Part shown: positions 14,381-20,151 of the stretch, piece after piece
Position numbering within the stretch: position 1 is the first letter of the stretch
Layout of the letters: the number at the start of each line of letters is the position of its first letter
Assembly (NCBI GenBank): GCA_040753835.1
Contig: JBFMDM010000024.1
Location: forward strand, 1 to 22,072
Origin: JACRIK01 sp040753835
Lineage (GTDB): Bacteria > Planctomycetota > MHYJ01 > JACQXL01
Direction of reading: 5' to 3'
Length of the DNA: 22,072 bases
The notes under the pieces: model-generated
The model's database searches: none
The model's input: the letters and a program-made list of their open reading frames with translations, nothing else
Told to the model about the DNA's origin: nothing
Translations under genes and position numbers: made by a program

Positions 14381-15141
14381 TGTCGTCTGTTATTACAGGC
14401 CGCCAGCGCCGCACCCAAGGCGCCGGTGAACTGGGCAATGGGCGGCACCAGGACATCCTTATGCGCATAACCCTTCAGCAGTTCCACAATCACGTCATTA
14501 TAAGCGACCACACCGCCGGTAATCACCACCTCGCCCTGTAACGGGTCCATCTCTATGATACGTTTTACTACCGAACTATATACGCCCCTGACAATGTCCT
14601 CCTTCTTCTTGCCCTCGCGGATGCGCGAAAGAATCTCGGTAGCCGTAAAGACAGTGCAATAACTGCCCAGTTCCACAGGATTGGCGGAACGTTTTGCCAG
14701 AACATTGAGTTCAGCCAGCGGAATATCCATCTTATAAGCAATCTCTTCCAGGAAGGCGCCGGTGCCGGCCGCGCATTTGCGGTTCATCTTGAATTTGACC
14801 AGGTGGCCGCTATTGTCCAGATGAATCACCTTATTGTCCTGTGCGCCGATATCAATAATGGTCAGTGCCCTGGGGAAATAGTGATAGACCCCCTTGGAAT
14901 GAGCCGAAATTTCGGTAATACTACCCTGTGCAAAAGGCAGATTGCTCCGACCGAAGCCGGTGGAAAATATCCGCGCAATATTGAGCGATTGTCTGGCTTC
15001 GTCAAGCGCGGACTGGACGGAACTGACAATATCCAGCCCGGTCTTGCGGGCGGCCCGGGCGGTTATCTCTTTCCTATTGTTGATAACAACCACCTTGACT
15101 GCCGAGGCGCCCACATCTATTCCGGCAAAATATGAAGTCAT
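14377..15141 (-). CDS. Acyl-CoA dehydratase activase-type ATPase (HgdC/BadF/BcrA family)
   Basis: A 254-residue ATPase of the ASKHA fold that uses ATP to push an electron at low potential into a partner iron-sulfur enzyme, such as 2-hydroxyacyl-CoA dehydratase or benzoyl-CoA reductase. Visible motifs are FAGIDVGASAVKVV (phosphate 1), TGFGRSN, TIIDIGAQDNKVI (phosphate 2) and a GTG-containing loop. The two cysteines that hold the [4Fe-4S] cluster between subunits of the dimer are present: C123 in RKCAAGTGAFLE and C162 in SYCTVFTATE. Length is normal. No dehydratase subunits lie nearby; instead a DUF6485-type gene overlaps by 4 nt and a P-loop protein and an acyl-CoA synthetase follow. The activated partner is therefore unknown. 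The ATG at 15141 has no clear ribosome-binding site but has a promoter-like pair just upstream. Confidence 0.9.
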   Translation of the reverse strand: MTSYFAGIDVGASAVKVVVINNRKEITARAARKTGLDIVSSVQSALDEARQSLNIARIFSTGFGRSNLPFAQGSITEISAHSKGVYHYFPRALTIIDIGAQDNKVIHLDNSGHLVKFKMNRKCAAGTGAFLEEIAYKMDIPLAELNVLAKRSANPVELGSYCTVFTATEILSRIREGKKKEDIVRGVYSSVVKRIIEMDPLQGEVVITGGVVAYNDVIVELLKGYAHKDVLVPPIAQFTGALGAALAACNNRRQ

Positions 15142-15147
15142 TGCAAT

Positions 15148-15176
15148 AGCATACTAAAAGGCCTAATGCGGTTCAA
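15148..15176 (-). promoter_or_regulatory. Promoter-like pair for the activase operon, possibly leaderless
   Basis: Minus-strand TTGAAC (15171-15176, 4 of 6), a 17-bp spacer and TATGCT (15148-15153, 4 of 6), then 6 nt to the ATG. The match is modest, but the spacing equals that seen before miaB and bioB. Confidence 0.3.
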
Positions 15177-15197
15177 GAAAATTGCAACCACAGATAA

Positions 15198-15262
15198 TCC
15201 CTCGTCCCAATGGGACTCGGGATAAGTGCGACTAATTCTCCCGCTGGGTTCAAAGTCGCACT
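15198..15262. repeat. Two inverted repeats between the divergent activase and murF genes
   Basis: An imperfect hairpin centres on GTCCC-AAT-GGGAC (15204-15216), flanked by TCCC and GGGA. A second has a 9-bp perfect stem, AGTGCGACT (15225-15233) with AGTCGCACT (15254-15262), and a 20-nt loop. They lie in a 172-nt spacer that holds no gene. They could be regulatory for either direction or copies of a dispersed palindromic repeat. Confidence 0.6.
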
Positions 15263-15313
15263 AATAAGACGCCTTAAATATGCCGATAAATAGTAATTGA
15301 AGGTAAACCCTTA

Positions 15314-16675
15314 ATGATTCCATTACACCTGCACGAGATAATTAATGCGGTCAAGGGAGAGATTAGAAACTATAAACCGCTTTTGATTGACCATATCTCC
15401 ACGGACAGCCGAACTATCACGAAAGACGGATTATTCATCGCACTAAAAGGCGACAGGTTTGACGGCCATAATTTCCTCACACAAGCCATCAAGCAGGGCG
15501 CCGCGGCTGTTCTTGTCTCCCGTATTCCTGAAGACATCAAAGACGCAGAAATACCTGTCGTAAAGGTCAAGGATACCCTCTTGGCGTTAGGCGATATTGC
15601 CGGATGCTACCGCAGGCGACTAACCGTGCCGGTCATTGCGGTCGGCGGAAGCAACGGCAAGACCACAACCAAGGATATGATTGCCCACATCCTATCCAAA
15701 AAGGCAATCGCGGCTAAATCCTACAAGAGTTTCAACAACTTCATCGGCCTGCCACTGACCATATTCTCGGCGGACCGAAAAACCGACTATCTGGTTGCCG
15801 AGGTCGGCACAAACAAGCCAGGCGAGATTAAGTATCTCTCCAAAATCCTCAAGCCGGATATCGCGGTCATCACCAATATCTCGGCCACACACCTGGACGG
15901 CCTGAAAAATCCAGAGGGCGTATTCAAAGAGGAGTCGCAGCTTTTCAGGACGCTGAAAAGCGGCGCAATCGCGGTATTTGACCCATCCAATAAAGACCTT
16001 AAGAGATTGGCAGAATATGCCGAATATAAATCTGTTACGTTCGGCATAGACAGCGACGCCGATGTCACGGCCCGGGATGTAAAAACATCTCAGGACGGCA
16101 TCGGGTTTACTATTTTTAAGGGCGAAAGCCATTATGAGTGCTTTATACCGGTTCTTGGCTCGTGGAATATCAAGAATGCACTGGCGGCTTTCGCGGTCGC
16201 TCAACTTCTGGGCTTAAGGCCTGAGGATATATGTCGGGCGCTGAAGGACTTCAAACTTCCGGAGATGCGGATGGACCGGCGACTTAAGGGCGGCGTGACA
16301 TTTATTAATGATGCTTATAATGCCAATCCGGTCTCGGTCGGACTGGCTATTGACGAACTATCGGCAATGGAGACAGCGGGGCGGAAAATCCTGGTCTTTG
16401 GCGAGATGCGTGAACTCGGCCGATATTCACGCCGGTTCCACGAAGAAGCGGCAGGCGTCATCGCCAGTAGCCGGATTGATTTGCTTATAATCGTCGGCAA
16501 GGATACCAGATACACGGCTAATAAACTATCGCGGATTGGCTCCTGGGATAAACGTATGCTCTATTACGAGACCGTGTATGAGGCCATTTCGTCGTTAAAG
16601 AAGATACTCAAGCCAGGCGATACGGTGTTGCTAAAAGGGTCCAGGGCAAATGCGCTGGAGAAAATAATTATCTGA
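15314..16675 (+). CDS. murF: UDP-N-acetylmuramoyl-tripeptide--D-alanyl-D-alanine ligase MurF
   Basis: A 453-residue cytosolic ligase that adds D-Ala-D-Ala to the UDP-MurNAc-tripeptide, the last soluble precursor step of peptidoglycan. Residues 1-95 form the substrate-binding domain (STDSRT, FIALKGDRFDGHNF). The ATP-binding domain carries AVGGSNGKTTTKD (P-loop about 111-119), the Glu of LVAEVGTNKPGEI, and ITNISATHLDG. The C-terminal domain has INDAYNANPVS and LVFGEMRELG. MurF rather than MurC/D/E is supported by NDAYNANP and the K-T-T-T-K-D P-loop context. A GAAGGT site lies about 10 nt before the ATG. mraY follows after 3 nt and ftsW after that, so this is a piece of the division/cell-wall cluster. 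Presence of these genes indicates that the organism makes peptidoglycan. Confidence 0.95.
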   Translation: MIPLHLHEIINAVKGEIRNYKPLLIDHISTDSRTITKDGLFIALKGDRFDGHNFLTQAIKQGAAAVLVSRIPEDIKDAEIPVVKVKDTLLALGDIAGCYRRRLTVPVIAVGGSNGKTTTKDMIAHILSKKAIAAKSYKSFNNFIGLPLTIFSADRKTDYLVAEVGTNKPGEIKYLSKILKPDIAVITNISATHLDGLKNPEGVFKEESQLFRTLKSGAIAVFDPSNKDLKRLAEYAEYKSVTFGIDSDADVTARDVKTSQDGIGFTIFKGESHYECFIPVLGSWNIKNALAAFAVAQLLGLRPEDICRALKDFKLPEMRMDRRLKGGVTFINDAYNANPVSVGLAIDELSAMETAGRKILVFGEMRELGRYSRRFHEEAAGVIASSRIDLLIIVGKDTRYTANKLSRIGSWDKRMLYYETVYEAISSLKKILKPGDTVLLKGSRANALEKIII

Positions 16676-16678
16676 ATT

Positions 16679-17761
16679 ATGCTATACGACATAGTATCAT
16701 CTTTCGTCGCCCAGTTCCGCTATATCACCTTCAGGACCGCGCTGGCCGCGGTTCTTTCGTTCATACTGGTCTTCATATTCACTCCCCTGTTGATTAAACT
16801 CCTCAGGAAAAGGAAGGTGCTGGAACGCACCGAGAAGAAGGACTCCGAACGGCTTATAGAGTTGCACCAGCACAAGGCATCGGTCCCGACAATGGGCGGG
16901 CTGGCCATCATCGGCTCAATCCTGATTACCACACTCTTCTTCGCCCGACTGGACAATATCTTTGTGCTCTATGCAATCCTTACCGCCTTCGGTTTGCTGA
17001 CCCTGGGATTCATTGACGACCTCGTCAAACTCCGGGCGTCAAAGGACGCCGGCATCAGCAAACTCTCCAAGTTACTCGGCCAGGGACTGATTGGACTGGC
17101 CGTTGGATTAGGGCTCTGGCGCTATTTCCAGCAACACCTGCCCTCAGCCCTTACGCTTTATATTCCCATCATAAAAACAAGCATCTATCTGAGCAATTGG
17201 TATCCACTTCTGGTTGCGCTGGTCATAATGGCTTCGTCCAATGCGGTCAATCTCACGGACGGCCTAGACGGGCTGGCCACGGGCTGCCTGATTATGGCCG
17301 GGCTGGCGTATCTGATTATCATCTACATCGTAGGCCGCGTGGACTACACCGGCTATCTTGATATTCCCTATATCCCGGGCAGCGGCGAACTGACCATATT
17401 TATGGCGGCCTTTGTGGGCGCCTGTATGGGATTTCTCTGGTTCAACAGTTTCCCAGCCGAGATATTTATGGGCAATGTCGGCTCCATCGCCTTGGGCGGC
17501 GCGCTGGGATTTGTGGCCGTGACCGGCAAGCAGGAACTGACACTCTTTCTGGTCGGCGCCATATTCGTGCTTGATACTCTATCGGTGATTATCCAGATAA
17601 TCTCGTTCCGGTTCTGGGGTAAAAGGGTTTTCAAGATTGCGCCCATCCATCACCACTTTCAGTTTAACGGCATTGCCGAGCCCAAAATTACCCTGCGCTT
17701 CTGGATTGTGGCGGCCATATTGGCCATACTGACCCTGGCTACCTTGAAGATTGAGATATAG
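16679..17761 (+). CDS. mraY: Phospho-N-acetylmuramoyl-pentapeptide-transferase MraY
   Basis: A 360-residue integral membrane enzyme with about ten membrane segments that makes lipid I from UDP-MurNAc-pentapeptide and undecaprenyl phosphate. Family motifs are ASVPTMGG (about 67-74), LGFIDDLVK with the Asp pair at 113-114, NAVNLTDGLDGLA (188-200) with catalytic Asp, FMGNVGS and PIHHHFQ in the last cytoplasmic loop. Length is typical. It starts 3 nt after murF and ends 3 nt before ftsW, so the three are one transcript. In most bacteria murD sits between mraY and ftsW; here it does not. Confidence 0.96.
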   Translation: MLYDIVSSFVAQFRYITFRTALAAVLSFILVFIFTPLLIKLLRKRKVLERTEKKDSERLIELHQHKASVPTMGGLAIIGSILITTLFFARLDNIFVLYAILTAFGLLTLGFIDDLVKLRASKDAGISKLSKLLGQGLIGLAVGLGLWRYFQQHLPSALTLYIPIIKTSIYLSNWYPLLVALVIMASSNAVNLTDGLDGLATGCLIMAGLAYLIIIYIVGRVDYTGYLDIPYIPGSGELTIFMAAFVGACMGFLWFNSFPAEIFMGNVGSIALGGALGFVAVTGKQELTLFLVGAIFVLDTLSVIIQIISFRFWGKRVFKIAPIHHHFQFNGIAEPKITLRFWIVAAILAILTLATLKIEI

Positions 17762-17764
17762 CGT

Positions 17765-18892
17765 ATGCACTTACGAAGTTACCATATCATCCTGCTCATT
17801 ACCATCGCCCTGCTCGGTTTCGGCATCGTGATGGTCTACAGCAGCAGTTTCTTCAGGGCCGAGTCGGTTAAGTCAATCCAGGACGGCTATTATTTTTTCA
17901 AGAAGCAATCCATCCTGATGATATTCTCTATCCTGATAATGCTCGTAGCGATGCGCATCCCATATCAATTCTGGGCCAAGGTCAGCCCGTTCCTGCTGGC
18001 TATATCCTGGATACTCCTGATACTGGTGCTGATTCCGGGCATCGGGCACGTGGCCGGCGGCGCCAGGCGCTGGATTAAATTCGGGCCGGTCGGATTCCAG
18101 CCATCGGAAATCGCCAAGATTATCCTGATTATCTTCATCGCCGCATTCGTCAACCGCTACCCGGACCAGGTCAAGTCATTCAAAAAAGGTTTTATCCCGC
18201 TCTCTGCAGTCATCGGATTCACCATTCTCCTGACCATCATTGAGCCGGACATCGGCACCTCGGTTTTTATCGCCCTGATAACCGGCATACTCCTGATAGT
18301 CGGCGGAATCAGGGTAACCTATATACTGCCCATCGGCCTGATTGTCGGAGCGGCGGTATTCGCCATTGTTGCGGCCTGTTATCCGCATATCCAGACGCGT
18401 CTCTTTGTATTCTTCAATCCAATGGCCGACAGCGCGGGCAAGGGCTACCAGATAAACCAGGCCCAGATTGCCCTGGGTTCAGGCGGCATCACCGGCCACG
18501 GGCTCGGGCTTTCATACCAGAAACTCTTCTACCTGCCCCAGCAGCACACGGACTTTATCCTCTCCATCATCGGCGAGGAATTGGGGTTCATCGGAGCGCT
18601 GGTCGTGGTCCTGCTCTTCTTCTTCCTGATGTGGTACGGCAAAAAAGTGGCCGAGAATACCAAGGACCGGTTCGGCTCGCTATTGGCAATCGGCATCACC
18701 CTGATGATAGTCCTGCAGGCCGTAATAAACATAGCGGTCGTAACCGCCCTGCTGCCCACCAAGGGCATATCCCTGCCTTTTATCAGTTACGGCGGCTCAG
18801 GCCTGATTGTCTTTATGTTCGCCATCGGCATCCTGGTCAACATCGCCCGGCAGTCCGAAGGCAGCCCCACAGTGTCAATAGCCATCAGGTAG
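17765..18892 (+). CDS. ftsW: Lipid II polymerase FtsW (SEDS family)
   Basis: A 375-residue membrane protein with about ten segments of the SEDS family, which polymerises lipid II at the septum with a class B penicillin-binding protein. Motifs are MVYSSS after the first membrane segment, GGARRWIKFGPVGFQPSE, TIIEPDIGTS, the extracytoplasmic QQHTDFILSIIGEELGF and the end PTKGISLPFISYGGSG. Location behind mraY argues for FtsW over RodA. The ATG lies 3 nt after mraY with no separate ribosome-binding site, so it is coupled to it. The usual downstream murG, murC, ftsQ, ftsA and ftsZ do not follow; a repeat-rich spacer and bioB come next. Confidence 0.93.
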   Translation: MHLRSYHIILLITIALLGFGIVMVYSSSFFRAESVKSIQDGYYFFKKQSILMIFSILIMLVAMRIPYQFWAKVSPFLLAISWILLILVLIPGIGHVAGGARRWIKFGPVGFQPSEIAKIILIIFIAAFVNRYPDQVKSFKKGFIPLSAVIGFTILLTIIEPDIGTSVFIALITGILLIVGGIRVTYILPIGLIVGAAVFAIVAACYPHIQTRLFVFFNPMADSAGKGYQINQAQIALGSGGITGHGLGLSYQKLFYLPQQHTDFILSIIGEELGFIGALVVVLLFFFLMWYGKKVAENTKDRFGSLLAIGITLMIVLQAVINIAVVTALLPTKGISLPFISYGGSGLIVFMFAIGILVNIARQSEGSPTVSIAIR

Positions 18893-18919
18893 CCATTTTA
18901 TCCTTTCCCCTTTATTTTG

Positions 18920-18944
18920 ATAGGGTTATATTAAAATACCCTAT
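18920..18944 (+). other. Stem-loop just after ftsW
   Basis: ATAGGGT (18920-18926) pairs with ACCCTAT (18938-18944) around an AT-rich 11-nt loop, 28 nt after the ftsW stop. It could end the murF-mraY-ftsW transcript, but no run of T follows, so a classic terminator is not supported. Confidence 0.3.
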
Positions 18945-18964
18945 TCCCTGAAGTTCTTCTCGTA

Positions 18965-19070
18965 GGGCGGGATTTCTTTCCCGGAGGGCGGGATTTCTTC
19001 CCCGTAGGGCGGGATTTCTTTCCCGTAGGGCGGGATTTCTTCCCCGGAGGGCGGGATTTCTTTCCCGCCC
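18965..19070. repeat. Five tandem 21-bp palindromic repeats
   Basis: The core GGGCGGGATTTCT begins at 18965, 18986, 19007, 19028 and 19049, an exact 21-base period. Units differ in GTAG versus GGAG before the core and in TTTCCC versus TTCCCC after it. Within units CGGGA and TCCCG pair around TTTCTT. The last unit is a perfect 8-bp hairpin, GGGCGGGA and TCCCGCCC (19049-19056, 19063-19070). There are no unique spacers, so it is not a CRISPR. Because 21 is a multiple of three, open frames run through it, but no real gene is indicated. Confidence 0.85.
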
Positions 19071-19074
19071 GGAT

Positions 19075-19120
19075 AGTCCGCCTCCCGCCAATCCGCCTAA
19101 GGCGGACTGATGACTGGCGG
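19075..19120. repeat. Nested inverted repeats before bioB
   Basis: AGTCCGCC (19075-19082) pairs with GGCGGACT (19101-19108). Alternatively TCCGCCT (19092-19098) pairs with AGGCGGA (19100-19106), which allows CCGCCA (19085-19090) with TGGCGG (19115-19120). The folds exclude each other in part. Together with the 21-bp array this fills the ftsW-bioB spacer. Confidence 0.6.
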
Positions 19121-19136
19121 AATACATCTGATTTTA

Positions 19137-19165
19137 TGGACAAACTGACGGGCGTATGCTATTAT
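19137..19165 (+). promoter_or_regulatory. Promoter-like pair for bioB, probably leaderless
   Basis: TGGACA (19137-19142, 5 of 6), a 17-bp spacer and TATTAT (19160-19165, 5 of 6), then 6 nt to the ATG at 19172. A start from this promoter would fall at the start codon. It also decides against the upstream in-frame ATG at 19136. Confidence 0.55.
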
Positions 19166-19171
19166 AGCGCA

Positions 19172-20140
19172 ATGAATAGAAATGACGCTATAGTAAACGG
19201 CCTTCTTAAGAGGACTCAGATTACTCGTGAGGATGCCGAGTATCTTATCAAGGCAGACCTCTGGGATTTACTGCACGGTGCGAACCGGCTGAGGCGGCAT
19301 TTTAAGGGCGATAAAATCGGGCTCTGCTCCATCATCAACGCCAAGAGCGGCAACTGCGCCGAGGACTGCCGTTTTTGCGCCCAGTCAGTCCATCACTCGG
19401 CTGAGGCCAAGACCTATCCGCTGGTCTCAAATGACGAGATTCATAAGGGCTTCCGGCACGCCCGGCAAATCAACGCAAACGGCTACAGCATCGTCACCAG
19501 CGGCAACGAACTGACCGATACTGAGGTTGATACGCTCTGCGAGGTCATCCAGGACATTCCGCAAGATGAAACGTATCTTTGCGGCTCTCTGGGGCGACTG
19601 ACCCCGCAACGAGCCAAGCAATTAAAATCCGCCGGTCTTTCCAAGGCGCACCATAATATAGAGACCTCCAGACGTTTTTTTGAACAGGTCTGCACCACCC
19701 ATACCTATGACGAACGGCTGGAAACCATCCGCATCTTAAAAGAGACCGGATTTAAGGTCTGCAGCGGCGGCATCTTCGGAATGGGCGAGACCTGGCCGGA
19801 CCGGCTTGATATGGCATTTACCCTACGGGAATTGGACGTGGATTCTGTCCCGCTGAATTTCCTTATGTCCATCAAAGGCACGGCGCTGGAAAACACTGCG
19901 CCGCTGGCGCCCCTTGAGATACTCAAGATAATCGCCCTATTCAGGTATATCCTGCCGGGCAAGAACATTAGGGTCTGCGCCGGCCGCGAGCGGAACTTAA
20001 GAGACCTGCAGTCCTGGATATTCTTTGCCGGCGCGGACGGAATGATGATAGGCGGCTACCTGACCCAGCCAGGCCGGAACGTGGAAGACGATTTGCAGAT
20101 GATAAGAGACCTGGGTTTGATAGCGGAAAGACATGGATAG
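19172..20140 (+). CDS. bioB: Biotin synthase BioB, with altered auxiliary-cluster ligands
   Basis: A 322-residue radical-SAM enzyme that inserts sulfur into dethiobiotin. The start at 19172 (MNRND) is chosen because a promoter overlaps the 12 codons after the upstream ATG at 19136. The radical-SAM cysteines are C62, C66 and C69 in CAEDCRFCAQS. In E. coli BioB the second cluster is held by C97, C128, C188 and R260. Here the C128 and C188 equivalents are C137 (YLCGSLG) and C197 (KVCSGGIFGMGET), and the Arg is R272 in VCAGRE, but the first position is Ser (S106 in GYSIVTSG, where relatives read FCIVTSG or similar). C269 sits beside the Arg. GMGET and PLNFLMSIKGT are otherwise typical. No other biotin genes are adjacent. 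Confidence 0.9.
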   Translation: MNRNDAIVNGLLKRTQITREDAEYLIKADLWDLLHGANRLRRHFKGDKIGLCSIINAKSGNCAEDCRFCAQSVHHSAEAKTYPLVSNDEIHKGFRHARQINANGYSIVTSGNELTDTEVDTLCEVIQDIPQDETYLCGSLGRLTPQRAKQLKSAGLSKAHHNIETSRRFFEQVCTTHTYDERLETIRILKETGFKVCSGGIFGMGETWPDRLDMAFTLRELDVDSVPLNFLMSIKGTALENTAPLAPLEILKIIALFRYILPGKNIRVCAGRERNLRDLQSWIFFAGADGMMIGGYLTQPGRNVEDDLQMIRDLGLIAERHG

Positions 20141-20151
20141 AGCCGCAGATT

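Noticed and set aside
14377..15141. Assignment to a benzoyl-CoA reductase or 2-hydroxyglutaryl-CoA dehydratase pathway
   Set aside because: Only the activase is present; no dehydratase or reductase subunits are in the window, so the pathway cannot be named.
18965..19070. CRISPR-like array
   Set aside because: Units are directly adjacent with no unique spacers, and no cas gene is near.
19049..19070. Rho-independent terminator at the perfect 8-bp hairpin
   Set aside because: No T run follows on either strand; the sequence after it is GC-rich.
18912..19143. Two overlapping minus-strand ORFs of about 70 codons with RNPALRG/E or KKSRPTG repeats
   Set aside because: They only reflect the 21-bp tandem repeat, whose period keeps every frame open. 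No start signal, family or codon pattern supports a gene.
19136..19171. Upstream ATG start for bioB
   Set aside because: A promoter overlaps these codons, and the residues are not typical of BioB N-termini.
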